64,000 nt of DNA from Parahaliea mediterranea (GTDB lineage Bacteria > Pseudomonadota > Gammaproteobacteria > Pseudomonadales > Halieaceae), in assembly GCF_003402235.1 (NCBI RefSeq), contig NZ_QEWO01000006.1:219496-283495 (forward strand), in the 5' to 3' direction. Positions 17,885 through 28,862 of this stretch are shown here, piece after piece (position 1 is the stretch's first letter; each line of letters begins with the position of its first letter). The position numbers and the translations under genes were made by a program. The notes beneath the pieces are model-generated. The model was not told the DNA's origin. It searched no databases and saw only the letters and a list, made by a program, of their open reading frames with translations.

Positions 17885-18127
17885 TCAGTCGGGTTTTTTG
17901 GCCGGGTCCAACAGCCGCACCGCTTCTTCCGGTGCATCGCTGCGCCGGGCAGGGCGGTTGACCCGGGTGCGGGGCTCCTGCCGGGGGGCGTCGGTGGGGC
18001 GGGCCTCACTGAAACCGCAGGCCACGCATTCGCGCTCGTCGGTGTCCGCATCCACCACGATAGTGTCCATCTCGCTGCAACGGGGGCAGACGGCTCCGGC
18101 GATAAAGCGGCGGCGGTGGGCAGGCAT
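17885..18127 (-). CDS. YheV family putative zinc ribbon protein
   Basis: An 80-residue protein with two CxxC pairs (CPRC and CVAC) forming a likely zinc ribbon, starting MPAHRRRFIAG in the same way as YheV (starts near MAIRKRFIAG). The family has no established function. The ATG at 18127 is chosen by this alignment. Further upstream the frame runs on but only as a shadow of the divergent carbonic anhydrase gene. The C-terminal half is basic and probably disordered. Confidence 0.75.
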   Translation of the reverse strand: MPAHRRRFIAGAVCPRCSEMDTIVVDADTDERECVACGFSEARPTDAPRQEPRTRVNRPARRSDAPEEAVRLLDPAKKPD

Positions 18128-18211
18128 GGATAGACCTCGTTGCGGCGTTGCCGGGGCTGGCAGGGTGAAAACAGGGCCGCTATTGTAGCAGTTTTGCCGG
18201 AGCACCCTGCG

Positions 18212-18769
18212 ATGAAGCACTACACCCCAACCAGCCTGCGCAGTTTCCGCGGCCAGCGCCCGGTACTCGGCGAGCGGGTACTGATCGACCCCAGCGCGGT
18301 GGTGCTGGGAGACGTGGAACTGGGCGATGATGTGTCGGTGTGGCCCCAGGCCGTGGTGCGCGGCGATATGCACCGCATCCGGGTGGGTGCCCGCACCAGC
18401 GTGCAGGACGGCTGCGTGCTGCACATCACCCACGCCGGGCCCTACAACCCCGAGGGCTGGCCCCTGCTGATCGGCGAGGACGTCACCATCGGCCACAACG
18501 CCACCCTGCACGGCTGCAGCATCGGCAACCGGGTGCTGGTGGGCATGGGCGCCACGGTGATGGACGGCGCGGTGGTAGAGGACGAGGTAGTCATCGCCGC
18601 CGGCGCCCTGGTCACCCCCGGCAAGCGCCTGCGCAGCGGCTACCTGTACGCCGGCAGCCCGGCGCGGGAAATGCGCGCGCTGTCGGATTCAGAGCGGGAG
18701 TACTTCTGCTACAGCGCCAACAACTACGTGCAGCTGAAAGAGCAGCACCTTGCGGAGCTGGAGGCCTGA
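18212..18769 (+). CDS. Gamma-carbonic anhydrase family protein
   Basis: A 185-residue left-handed beta-helix protein made of hexapeptide repeats. The three metal-binding histidine regions of the gamma-carbonic anhydrase/YrdA/PaaY family are present (GDMHRIRVG, VLHITH, TIGHNATLHGC), followed by the C-terminal helix ending at YVQLKEQHLAEL. It probably forms a trimer with zinc or iron at the interfaces. Catalytic activity varies within the family and is not certain here. It is convergent with aroE (six-base gap). Confidence 0.88.
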   Translation: MKHYTPTSLRSFRGQRPVLGERVLIDPSAVVLGDVELGDDVSVWPQAVVRGDMHRIRVGARTSVQDGCVLHITHAGPYNPEGWPLLIGEDVTIGHNATLHGCSIGNRVLVGMGATVMDGAVVEDEVVIAAGALVTPGKRLRSGYLYAGSPAREMRALSDSEREYFCYSANNYVQLKEQHLAELEA

Positions 18770-18775
18770 GGCGGC

Positions 18776-19612
18776 TCAGGCGGCGGCCAGGGCCTGCCGC
18801 AGCTGGTTGATCACCGGGCCGGTGGCGGGCCGCACCCGCCGCCAGCGATAGAAGGATTCCGCCGCCTGTTCCACCAGCATGCCGAGGCCATCGGCCACCG
18901 CCCAGGCGGTGTTCAGGGCCGCCCAGCGCATGAATACGGTGGGCTCGGCGCCGTACACCATGTCGTAGCAGCAGCTGCGCGCTGTCAGCAGGCTGCCGGG
19001 CAATTCAGGCATGTCGCCGCTCAGGCTGGCGCTGGTGGCATTCACCACCAGGTCGAACTGGCGGTCCGCCAGCAATTCGTAACCACCGCCATCAATGGCG
19101 CCCAGCTCGGCGAATTCCGCCGCCAGGTCGCGGGCTTTTTCGGCGGTGCGATTGACAATGGTCAGCGAGCGGGGCTTTTCCCGCAGCAGGGGTTCCAGCA
19201 CCCCGCGCACCGCGCCGCCGGCACCGAGCACGAGCATGCGCTGGCCCTGCAGGGTCCAGCCCAGGTTGGCCACCATGTCCCGCACCAGGCCGACACCGTC
19301 GGTATTGTCGCCATAGAGCTGGCCCTCATCGCTCAGGTAGAGGGTATTGACTGCGCCGGCACGACGGGCACGCTGGCTGCATTCGTCCGCCAGGGCAAAG
19401 GCCTGCTGCTTGAAGGGCACGGTGACATTGAGGCCGGCGCCGCCACCCTCGAAAAAGTTGCGCACGGAGCGCTCGAAAGCATCCAGCTCCACCCGCACGG
19501 CGCGGTACTGCATAGCCTGGCCGCACTGCTCGGCAAAGGCGGCGTGAATCAACGGGGACTTGCTCTGCTTGATGGGATTGCCAAAGACGGCATATTTGTC
19601 GCTGCTACTCAT
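18776..19612 (-). CDS. aroE: Shikimate dehydrogenase
   Basis: A 278-residue NADP-dependent enzyme reducing 3-dehydroshikimate to shikimate in aromatic amino acid synthesis. Key features are the N-terminal FGNPIKQSKSPLIH (substrate binding), NVTVPFK with the catalytic lysine, NTDGVG with the catalytic Asp, and the Rossmann loop VLGAGGAVRGVL with NRT for NADP specificity. GGGG lies three bases upstream of the ATG. It is downstream of hemF on the same strand, separated by a 12-base tandem repeat tract. Confidence 0.95.
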   Translation of the reverse strand: MSSSDKYAVFGNPIKQSKSPLIHAAFAEQCGQAMQYRAVRVELDAFERSVRNFFEGGGAGLNVTVPFKQQAFALADECSQRARRAGAVNTLYLSDEGQLYGDNTDGVGLVRDMVANLGWTLQGQRMLVLGAGGAVRGVLEPLLREKPRSLTIVNRTAEKARDLAAEFAELGAIDGGGYELLADRQFDLVVNATSASLSGDMPELPGSLLTARSCCYDMVYGAEPTVFMRWAALNTAWAVADGLGMLVEQAAESFYRWRRVRPATGPVINQLRQALAAA

Positions 19613-19626
19613 ATCCCCTATTTCCA

Positions 19627-19686
19627 GTGCTGGTTCCGGTTCTGGTTCCGGTTGTCGTTCCGGCGCTGGCGCCGGTGCTGCTGCCC
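19627..19686. repeat. Degenerate 12-base tandem repeat between hemF and aroE
   Basis: Five consecutive 12-base units (GTGCTGGTTCCG and variants) fill the space between the hemF stop and the aroE leader. The first two differ by one base; later units diverge more. The repeat is outside both coding regions. Confidence 0.75.
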
Positions 19687-19688
19687 GT

Positions 19689-21209
<1,521 letters not shown>

Positions 21210-21210
<1 letters not shown>

Positions 21211-21713
21211 CAGCCTTTCAGGGAGGCCTGCAGGGCTTCGTCTTTTTGGCGGATGGCCTCGGCATTGGCAGCGCGCTCTTCACGCAGCTTTTCGGCCAGG
21301 CTCTCGTCGCCCACTGACAGGATCTGGGCGGCCAGGTAGGCGGCGTTCTTGGCGCCGGCCTTGCCAATGGCCACGCTGGCCACCGGGATGCCCGCGGGCA
21401 TTTGCACGGTGGACAGCAGGGCGTCCAGGCCGTCCATGGAGGCATTCATCGGCACGCCGATCACCGGCTTGACGGTGGTGGCGGATACCGCACCGGCCAG
21501 GTGAGCAGCCATGCCGGCAGCGGCGATAAAGACCTGGCAACCGCGGGCCTCGGCATCCTTGATGAAGGCCTTGGTCACTTCCGGGGTGCGGTGGGCAGAG
21601 GTGATGCGGGCTTCGAAGGGAATGCCGAAGGAGCGCAGCACAGCAAAGCTCGCCTCCATTACCGGCAGATCGGAATCGGAACCCATAACGATAGCAACAA
21701 AGGGCTTGCTCAT
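21210..21713 (-). CDS. purE: N5-carboxyaminoimidazole ribonucleotide mutase
   Basis: A 167-residue class I PurE that rearranges N5-CAIR to CAIR in purine synthesis. The signature GSDSD near the N terminus, the SAHRTP loop with the catalytic histidine and the [10 protein letters not shown] segment are intact. The ATG at 21713 is chosen because the family begins just before IVMGSDSD; the frame extends upstream without similarity. No purK gene is adjacent. It overlaps tsaC by one base. Confidence 0.95.
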
Positions 21714-21808
21714 AGCGTTTCTCCGCGAATTGGGATGGACCGTGTCAGTCCGGGGGGGTGAAAGAGCGCGAAATGTACCCAAAGGTGCCCGGGAAGGCAA
21801 GGCGCAAC

Positions 21809-21896
21809 GGGGGTTAGGAAGGGTTTGGAGAGGGTAGTGGGGGCAGGGAGAGAATAGTCGCAGGGCAGGAAGGGAATAGAGGGCGGGCGGGGTGGG
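21809..21896 (+). repeat. G-rich, purine-skewed tract upstream of purE
   Basis: The plus strand carries about nine runs of three or more G within some 90 bases, nearly free of pyrimidine runs, between dprA and purE. Several runs are spaced by short loops (for example GGG-TAGT-GGGGG-CA-GGG), which could fold as a G-quadruplex in the strand complementary to the purE transcript. Confidence 0.6.
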
Positions 21897-21954
21897 ATAT
21901 GGTTGAGAACAATACGGGGCTTCGCGCCCTTCCGACCGCCGACCAGCGGCAGCC

Positions 21955-23094
21955 TCAGGCGCGGCTGTAGGCGCCGCTGTGTCGCCGCACCCGGCCGGCC
22001 AGTTCCAGCGCCGCCAGGCGTGCCAGCACCTGGGCCAGGGGCAGGCCGCTGTGCAGCACCAGCTCGTCGGCCGTGGCGCGTCCATCGCCGATCAGTTGCA
22101 GAAGGGGGTCGTCCTCCGCCGGGGTTTGCTGCGGCGCGTCGGTGGCCGGGCCGGCTTGCGGCGGCGCTGCAGCACGCGGCTCCTGGCCGCTGCCCGGCAG
22201 CAGGGCCAGCTCCGCCAGCAAATCGTCGGGGCTCTGCACCAGGCCGGCGCCGTCGCGCAGCAGGCGCAGGCAGCCGGCGCCACCGCTGTGATAGGCCGAC
22301 CAGGGCAGGGCGAACACCTCCCGCCCCTGCTCCAGGGCCGTACCGGCGGTGATCAGGGAGCCACTGGGCAGGGCTGCCTCCACCACCAGCACCCCGAGGG
22401 CCAGGCCGCTGACGATGCGATTGCGGCGCGGGAAATGCTCCGGCAGCGGTTGGCTGCCTGAAGCAAATTCGGTTACCAGGCAGCCCCGGGCCGCAAGCTC
22501 GGCCCCCAGTGGGCGGTGCCGGCGGGGGTAGATTTGCTCGATGCCGGTGGCCATCACCGCCACGCTGGCCCCGCCCGCGTCCAGCGCGCCGCGATGGGCG
22601 GCGCCATCCACCCCCAGGGCCAGGCCACTGGTGACCACCAGCCCCGCCCGCGCCAGTTCCGCGGCGAACTCCCCGGCTGCCCGCAGGGCATCGCCGCTGG
22701 CCCGTCGCGCCCCCACGATGGCCAGCTGCGGGCGCTGCAGCAGGCTCGCGTCGCCCCGGTAGTAGAGCAGCGGCGGCGGATCGTAGATGGCCTTGAGTTG
22801 AGACGGGTAGTCGGCATCGGCAAGGCAGAGCAGGCGGGCCTCGCAGGACAGCGCCGCTTCCAGTTGCCAGTCGACGTCGATGCGCGGATCAGGGCTGCGC
22901 CCCCTGTCCCGCAGCCGCCCGAAGGCGTCGGCCAACCCCGGTGCCGCGCGGCGCAGCGCGGGCCAGCCCCCGGGGTCGGACTGCCACAGGGCGTCGATGC
23001 CGCCGTAGTGGCCAAGCAATTGCCCCAGCTGGCCCGGGGTCAGTTTCGGCAGCGCCTGCAACAGCAGGGCGCGCCTGAGTGTTTCAACCGCCAT
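21955..23094 (-). CDS. dprA: DNA-processing protein DprA/Smf
   Basis: A 379-residue protein that in the family binds incoming single-stranded DNA and loads RecA during natural transformation. Seen in order are an N-terminal SAM-like helical region, the Rossmann-like DprA core with VGARRASGDAL, SGLALGVDGAAH and the RNRIVSGLA loop, then a proline-rich linker and a C-terminal winged helix. The ATG at 23094 is preceded by GGACGAGGG. It sits between the LysM gene and purE. Confidence 0.92.
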   Translation of the reverse strand: MAVETLRRALLLQALPKLTPGQLGQLLGHYGGIDALWQSDPGGWPALRRAAPGLADAFGRLRDRGRSPDPRIDVDWQLEAALSCEARLLCLADADYPSQLKAIYDPPPLLYYRGDASLLQRPQLAIVGARRASGDALRAAGEFAAELARAGLVVTSGLALGVDGAAHRGALDAGGASVAVMATGIEQIYPRRHRPLGAELAARGCLVTEFASGSQPLPEHFPRRNRIVSGLALGVLVVEAALPSGSLITAGTALEQGREVFALPWSAYHSGGAGCLRLLRDGAGLVQSPDDLLAELALLPGSGQEPRAAAPPQAGPATDAPQQTPAEDDPLLQLIGDGRATADELVLHSGLPLAQVLARLAALELAGRVRRHSGAYSRA

Positions 23095-23257
23095 AACCCT
23101 CGTCCCTGAGTGCTGCGGTGCTTTGTTGAGTGTCGAGCTAAATGCCGTGCCGGGCGGTGCTCGCGCCGCCACTATGAAAGTGGCCGCAGCGCCATGCAAC
23201 CGACTGCCGGAAATGGATCAGGTTTTCAGGGGGAGAGGGCGGGCGACCCGCCGCCCG

Positions 23258-24283
23258 TCAGGGATTTTTGACTTTGTCGCCGACCTTCAGCGGATAGCTG
23301 GCCTTGAGCACGATGGCATAGCTGGCTTTTTCTGCCGTCTCGAACACCATTGCCAGCCCGGCGCGCACATCGGGCAGCAGCACGTTGTCGCGTGCCACCT
23401 GGTCGAAAATCAGCTCGCCGGTCTGGTAGATGGCCAGCACATCGCCGATGCGCAGGCCCTCGCGCTCGCCGCGGTTGAGCACCACGATGTCGGTGGTGCC
23501 GATCTGGGTGACACCGCCATCGACGGCAATCATAAAGCCGTTCTCGACCTCCTCGGCGGGCGCGCGCGGGTAGAAGGTGGCGTCCAGCACCCGCTCCTCG
23601 TTGGGCAGCAGGCGATCGGCAATGCGCACTTCCTCGGTCACGCGGGTCACTTCCAGCTCGGTTACCTCGTCGCGATGGCTGCTGAGCAGGCGGGTGCTGC
23701 CGATGTCCTGGGCGCGATAGCCGAGCAGTTCGTTACTGATGGGGTCGCGGTAGGCCTCGCCGGCCCGATAGATGCCATAGGCGCGCTCACCTTCGGGGAA
23801 GGGGCCGCGGCCGTAGACATGGTCGCCCGGCGCGCTGATCAAATGCCCCTGGGCACCGGCCACAACGTAGGCGGAGTTGTTCAGCTCGTCGGCGCTCATG
23901 ATGCGGTTGCGATTGAGGAAGGCGCCAATCTGGTCCAGCGGGATGGCCGGGATGGCCAGATCCAGCGGGCTCACATGCATGTTGGGGGAGAGCTTCATGT
24001 CGCCCCGGCGCAGGCGCAGGCGCGGCTGGCCATCGACCCAGACCAGGTAGAGTTCATCGCCGGGGTAGATCAGGTGAGGGTTGTCGATCTGCGGGTTCAC
24101 GTCCCACAGTTCGGGCCATAGCCAGGGTTCGCGCAGGTAGATGCCGGAGATATCCCAGAGGGTATCGCCCTTTTTGACGATGTAGACCTCCGGCACGTCG
24201 TCGTTCAGCTCCACCGCCTGCAGCGCTGAACAAAACAGCAGCCACACCGTCAACAGCAGTCCCGAAAGTGCCCTGGATCCCAT
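23258..24283 (-). CDS. Exported LysM domain protein
   Basis: A 341-residue protein with a signal peptide (GLLLTVWLLFCSALQA) and one LysM domain directly after it (YIVKKGDTLWDISGIYL ... NPHLIYPGDELYLV). LysM binds peptidoglycan. The rest (about 240 residues) is of the kind found in the LysM proteins next to dprA in Pseudomonas; its function is not known. The ATG at 24283 is chosen from the signal peptide and an AGGGAC site. It is divergent from def, so it lies back to back with the def-fmt-rsmB operon. Confidence 0.88.
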   Translation of the reverse strand: MGSRALSGLLLTVWLLFCSALQAVELNDDVPEVYIVKKGDTLWDISGIYLREPWLWPELWDVNPQIDNPHLIYPGDELYLVWVDGQPRLRLRRGDMKLSPNMHVSPLDLAIPAIPLDQIGAFLNRNRIMSADELNNSAYVVAGAQGHLISAPGDHVYGRGPFPEGERAYGIYRAGEAYRDPISNELLGYRAQDIGSTRLLSSHRDEVTELEVTRVTEEVRIADRLLPNEERVLDATFYPRAPAEEVENGFMIAVDGGVTQIGTTDIVVLNRGEREGLRIGDVLAIYQTGELIFDQVARDNVLLPDVRAGLAMVFETAEKASYAIVLKASYPLKVGDKVKNP

Positions 24284-24518
24284 GGTTCTGTCCCTGCCCA
24301 AGCTTGTTATTATCCGCCCCGCCGCCGCCACCTCCCTACCGATGCGGCCGGTGGCGCCGCTCCCCAGTTGCGCAGCCCCTGATGCCCTGGCGCTGGGCAC
24401 ATTTGCGCTGGCGGATGTATAATTGCCAACAGTTTGCGGTGGTCATTCGCCACTGGCAAGTGCAAATGTTATTAATTCACTCGGGCCGCCCGGCCTGCCA
24501 ATCTCCCCCAGGAAACCG

Positions 24519-25025
24519 ATGGCCATTCTCGACATCCTCGAATTTCCCGACCCTCGCCTGCGCACCACCGCGCGCCCGGTGACCGAGGTCACCGATGCCA
24601 CCCACGCGCTGATCGACGACATGTTTGAGACCATGTACGCCGCTCCCGGGATCGGCCTTGCCGCCACCCAGGTGGATGTCCACGAGCGCCTGCTGGTGAT
24701 CGATGTCAGCGAGGACCGTTCGGAGCCGCTGGTGTTCATCAACCCCGAAGTGGAGGTGCTGGACCCGGTGCTTGGCGAATACGACGAGGGCTGCCTGTCG
24801 GTGCCCGGCTTCTACGAAACCGTGAACCGCCCGCGCCGCGTGCGGGTCAGCGCCCTGGACCGCAACGGTGAAGCCTTCACCCGCGAGCTGGAGGGCCTGC
24901 TGGCCATCTGCCTGCAGCACGAAATAGACCACCTGGACGGCAAACTCTTTGTTGACTACATCTCCCCGCTGAAGCGTCAGCGCATTCGCAAAAAGCTGGA
25001 GAAAGACCAGCGCCGCCGGGCCTGA
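24519..25025 (+). CDS. def: Peptide deformylase
   Basis: A 168-residue metalloenzyme that removes the N-terminal formyl group from nascent proteins. The three motifs are intact: [15 protein letters not shown] (metal-binding Cys) and HEIDHL (two metal-binding His and the catalytic Glu). The ATG at 24519 gives the standard N terminus [19 protein letters not shown] lies eight bases upstream. It starts the def-fmt-rsmB run. Confidence 0.96.
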   Translation: MAILDILEFPDPRLRTTARPVTEVTDATHALIDDMFETMYAAPGIGLAATQVDVHERLLVIDVSEDRSEPLVFINPEVEVLDPVLGEYDEGCLSVPGFYETVNRPRRVRVSALDRNGEAFTRELEGLLAICLQHEIDHLDGKLFVDYISPLKRQRIRKKLEKDQRRRA

Positions 25026-25027
25026 CC

Positions 25028-26044
25028 GTGGCGGATACCGCACCGCTGCGCCTGCTGTTTGCGGGCACCCCCGAATTCGCCGCCCACCACCTGGATGCCC
25101 TGCTCGGCAGCCGCCATCAGGTGGTGGCGGTGTACACCCAGCCCGACCGCCCCGCCGGGCGCGGCAAAAAGCTGCAGGCCAGCCCGGTCAAGCAGCGCGC
25201 CCTGGCGGCACACCTCCCGGTCTGCCAGCCCGCCAGCCTGCGGGATGAACAGGCCCAGCGCGCGCTGGCGGACCACGGTGCCGACGTTCTGGTGGTGGTG
25301 GCCTATGGCCTGATTCTGCCCCAGGCGGTGCTGGATGCGCCGCGCCTGGGCTGCCTGAATGTGCACGCCTCCCTGCTGCCGCGCTGGCGCGGGGCCGCGC
25401 CCATCCAGCGCGCCATTGCGGCGGGGGATACCGAGAGCGGCGTGACCATCATGCAGATGGACGCCGGCCTGGATACCGGCGCCATGCTGGCCACCGCCCG
25501 CTGCGCCATTGGCCCCCACGCCACCACCGCCAGCCTGCACGACGAGCTGGCGGCCCTTGGCGCGCCCTGCCTGCTTGAGGTGCTGGATGACCTGCCCGCC
25601 CACCAGGCCCGCGCCCGGGTGCAGGATGACAGCTTGGCCACCTACGCCAGCAAAATCGAGAAAGCAGAGGCCCGGCTGGACTTTGCGCTACCGGCGGCCG
25701 AGCTGGACCGTCGCATCCGCGCCTTCAATCCCTTCCCTGTCTGCTTCAGCGAGCTGGGCGAGACCCGCGTGAAGGTGTGGCAGGCCCGCCCCGAGGGCGG
25801 TGGCCGGCTGGCGGCGCCCGGCACCGTGGTGCACAGCGACCGCGATGGCATTCGCGTGGCCTGCGGCGAAGGCAGCCTTTGCCTGCAGGTGCTGCAACTG
25901 CCGGGCGGCAAGGCCCTGCCGGTGGAGGCGCTGCTGAATGCCCACGGCGAGCGCTTTGCCCCGGGTGCCGTTTTCGGGGCACACGCCAGCACGGGCACCA
26001 CCACTGGCACCGCCACTCTCACCACCCGCGGCAACGCCGGCTGA
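25028..26044 (+). CDS. fmt: Methionyl-tRNA formyltransferase
   Basis: A 338-residue enzyme that formylates initiator Met-tRNA using 10-formyltetrahydrofolate. It has the N-terminal FAGTPEFA, the folate-site block LNVHASLLPRWRGAAPIQ and the C-terminal OB-like domain. It starts with GTG two bases after the def stop codon. The final 25 residues are Thr/Gly-rich and look like a non-conserved tail. The next gene overlaps by one base. Confidence 0.95.
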   Translation: MADTAPLRLLFAGTPEFAAHHLDALLGSRHQVVAVYTQPDRPAGRGKKLQASPVKQRALAAHLPVCQPASLRDEQAQRALADHGADVLVVVAYGLILPQAVLDAPRLGCLNVHASLLPRWRGAAPIQRAIAAGDTESGVTIMQMDAGLDTGAMLATARCAIGPHATTASLHDELAALGAPCLLEVLDDLPAHQARARVQDDSLATYASKIEKAEARLDFALPAAELDRRIRAFNPFPVCFSELGETRVKVWQARPEGGGRLAAPGTVVHSDRDGIRVACGEGSLCLQVLQLPGGKALPVEALLNAHGERFAPGAVFGAHASTGTTTGTATLTTRGNAG

Positions 26045-27336
26045 TGGCCGGGGACTGCCGGGCCGCTGCTGCCCGCGTTCTGGCCCGGGTGGCCGGCGGC
26101 CAGTCGCTGAACCAGGCGCTGCCGGAACAGCTGGGCGCCGTGGCGCCGCGGGATACCGCCCTGCTGCGCGAGCTCTGCTACGGCAGCTTGCGCCTGTGGC
26201 CGCGGCTGGAGGCGTTGGCCGACCAGCTGCTGGACAAGCCCCTGCGCGGCAAAGACCGGGACATCTATGCCCTGATCCTGGTCGGCCTCTACCAGCTTGA
26301 CGCCACCCGGGTGCCCGATCACGCGGCGGTTGCCAGCACGGTGGGCGCCACCCGCTCCCTGGGCAAGGGCTGGGCGCGGGGGCTGGTCAACGCCCTGTTG
26401 CGCCGCTATCTGCGGGAGCGGGATGCGCTGGAGGCCGCCCTGCCGCCCGCCGCCCGCGCCGCCCATCCGGCCTGGCTGCTGAAGCGCCTGCAGAAAGAAT
26501 TCGACATGCTGGATGCCTTGCTTGCCGCCAACAACACCCGCCCGCCCATGGCCCTGCGGGTCAACCTGTCCCGCGTGCAACGCGCCGATTACCTGCACCA
26601 GCTTGAGACGGCCGGTATCGCCGCCCGCCCCGGGGCGCTGGCAGGCAGTGCCCTGTACCTGGAGCAGGCGGTGGACGTCACCAGCCTGCCGGGCTGGGAC
26701 GAAGGCCTGGTCAGCGTGCAGGACGAGGCCGCCCAGCTCGCCGCGCCGCTGCTGGCGGCCGGTGCCGGCGAGCGCGTTCTCGACGCCTGCGCCGCCCCGG
26801 GCGGCAAGAGCTGCCACCTGCTGGAAGGCCAGAACAAACTGGCGGAGCTGGTGGCCATGGACATCGACGGGGAACGGCTGGCTCGGGTGGAGGACAACCT
26901 GCAGCGCCTGCAGCTCGCCGCCCGGGTGATTGTTGGCGACGGCGCCGCGCCACCGCCGGAACTGGCCGCCGGGAGCTTTGACGCCATCCTCGCCGACGCC
27001 CCGTGCTCCGCCTCCGGCGTGATTCGCCGCCACCCGGACATCAAACTGCTGCGCAGGCCCTCGGATATCACCCAGCTGGCCGGCCAACAGCTGGCCATTC
27101 TCAAGGGCCTGTGGCCCCTGCTGAAACCGGGCGGACGCCTGCTCTATGTGACCTGCTCGGTGCTGGCCGAGGAGAACAGCGCGGTGGTGGCCCGCTTCCT
27201 CGACACCCAGCACGACGCCGCTGAGCAGGTGCTAGCGGTGAACTGGGGCGAGGTGCGCGCGCACGGCCGCCAGCTGTTGCCACAGGAAGACGGGCCGGAT
27301 GGACTCTATTTCGCGCTGCTGACCAAGTCGACCTGA
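26044..27336 (+). CDS. rsmB: 16S rRNA m5C967 methyltransferase RsmB
   Basis: A 430-residue SAM-dependent enzyme with an N-terminal NusB-like domain and a C-terminal Rossmann methyltransferase domain. SAM-binding LDACAAPGGK, the DAPCSASGVIRRHPDIK motif and the catalytic cysteine in VTCSVLAEEN are seen. The ATG shares a base with the fmt stop codon (TGATG). It completes the def-fmt-rsmB operon, followed by trkA as in Pseudomonas. Confidence 0.95.
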   Translation: MAGDCRAAAARVLARVAGGQSLNQALPEQLGAVAPRDTALLRELCYGSLRLWPRLEALADQLLDKPLRGKDRDIYALILVGLYQLDATRVPDHAAVASTVGATRSLGKGWARGLVNALLRRYLRERDALEAALPPAARAAHPAWLLKRLQKEFDMLDALLAANNTRPPMALRVNLSRVQRADYLHQLETAGIAARPGALAGSALYLEQAVDVTSLPGWDEGLVSVQDEAAQLAAPLLAAGAGERVLDACAAPGGKSCHLLEGQNKLAELVAMDIDGERLARVEDNLQRLQLAARVIVGDGAAPPPELAAGSFDAILADAPCSASGVIRRHPDIKLLRRPSDITQLAGQQLAILKGLWPLLKPGGRLLYVTCSVLAEENSAVVARFLDTQHDAAEQVLAVNWGEVRAHGRQLLPQEDGPDGLYFALLTKST

Positions 27337-27467
27337 TGCCGGTGCTTAGCGATCTGCCGGCCGCTGCCCTCTTTTTACCAGGCGCCACGCTATACAGCCC
27401 TGGCCCATGTGCTTACAATCGCCCCATCCATTAAGGTGCTGAGAACTTCCCACGGGGTCCCCGGGCC

Positions 27468-28844
27468 ATGAAAATCATTATTCTGGGCGCCGGTCAGGTA
27501 GGGGGAACACTGGCCGAACACCTGGCCAACGAGCAGAACGACATTACGGTGGTCGATACCGACGCCGACAAGCTGCGCAATTTGCAGGACCGCCTGGACA
27601 TCGGCACCGTGCTTGGCGGCGCCTCCCACCCCAATACCCTGTACCGCGCCGGCGCCGAGGATGCCGACATGCTGATTGCCGTCACCAACAGCGACGAGAT
27701 CAACATGATGGCCTGCCAGGTGGCACACAGTATTTTCAATACCCCCACCAAAATTTCCCGGGTGCGCTCGCCCAATTACCTGGCCCACCAGGAACAGCTG
27801 TTCAACCCGGCCAACGTGCCGGTGGATGTAATCATCGGGCCGGAGCAGCTGGTCACCAAGAACATTCGCCAGCTGATCGCCAACCCCGGCGCCCTGCAGG
27901 TACTGGACTTTGCCGATGGCAAGGTGCAGCTGGTGGCGGTGCGGGCCTACTACGGCGGCCCGCTGGTGGGGCAGGAGCTACAGGAAATCCGCAAGCACAT
28001 GCCCAAGGTGGACACCCGCGTGGCGGCCATTTTCCGCCAGGACCGGCCCATCCTGCCCGAGGGCAGCACGGTGATCGAGGTGGACGACGAAGTGTTCTTC
28101 ATCGCCGCCCGCCAGCACATCCGCGCGGTGATGTCCGAGCTGCGCAAGGTGGACAAGCCCTACAAGCGGGTGATGATCGCCGGCGGCGGCAACATCGGCG
28201 CCACCCTGGCCCAGAGCATCGACAGCCAGTACCAGGTCAAGGTGATCGAAAAATCCTATAACCGCTGCCGCATGCTGTCGGAGCGACTCAAGCACGCCAT
28301 TGTGCTGTGCGGCAGCGCGGCGGAGCCGCAACTGCTGACGGCGGAGAATATCGAGAACACCGACGTGTTCTGCGCCCTTACCAACAACGACGAATCCAAC
28401 ATCATGATGTCGATGCTGGCCAAGCGCATGGGCGCCAAGAAGGTAATCACCCTGATCACCAACGCCGCCTACGCCGACCTTGTGGGGGACGAAATCGACA
28501 TCGCCATTTCGCCCCAGCAGATCACCATCGGCAGCCTGCTCACTCACGTGCGCAAGGGCGACATCTCCAACGTGCACTCCCTGCGCCGGGGCGCCGCCGA
28601 GGCCATTGAGCTTATTGCCCATGGCGACGCCTACTCCTCCAAGGTGGTGGGGCGGCAGCTGGACGAGATCAACCTGCCCGAGGGGGTGACCATCGGCGCC
28701 ATCGTGCGCGGCGAGGAAGTGCTCATCGCCCACGGCAACGTGGTGGTGGAAACCGACGACCACGTCATCCTGTTCCTGGTGGACCGCAGCCGTATCCCGC
28801 AGGTGGAAAAGCTGTTCGCGGTCGGCTTCGGCTTCTTTTCCTGA
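27468..28844 (+). CDS. trkA: Trk potassium uptake regulatory protein TrkA
   Basis: A 458-residue cytoplasmic protein with two tandem RCK modules. Each begins with an NAD-binding loop ([15 protein letters not shown] at the start and [15 protein letters not shown] near residue 237) and ends with a TrkA-C domain. It gates the TrkH potassium channel through nucleotide binding. A TrkH gene follows 18 bases downstream, forming a complete uptake system. Confidence 0.95.
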   Translation: MKIIILGAGQVGGTLAEHLANEQNDITVVDTDADKLRNLQDRLDIGTVLGGASHPNTLYRAGAEDADMLIAVTNSDEINMMACQVAHSIFNTPTKISRVRSPNYLAHQEQLFNPANVPVDVIIGPEQLVTKNIRQLIANPGALQVLDFADGKVQLVAVRAYYGGPLVGQELQEIRKHMPKVDTRVAAIFRQDRPILPEGSTVIEVDDEVFFIAARQHIRAVMSELRKVDKPYKRVMIAGGGNIGATLAQSIDSQYQVKVIEKSYNRCRMLSERLKHAIVLCGSAAEPQLLTAENIENTDVFCALTNNDESNIMMSMLAKRMGAKKVITLITNAAYADLVGDEIDIAISPQQITIGSLLTHVRKGDISNVHSLRRGAAEAIELIAHGDAYSSKVVGRQLDEINLPEGVTIGAIVRGEEVLIAHGNVVVETDDHVILFLVDRSRIPQVEKLFAVGFGFFS

Positions 28845-28862
28845 CGCCGGGCACGCAACCCC

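Noticed and set aside
19627..19686. CRISPR-like array
   Set aside because: The units are contiguous 12-base tandem repeats with no spacers; no CRISPR array or cas gene was seen anywhere in the window.
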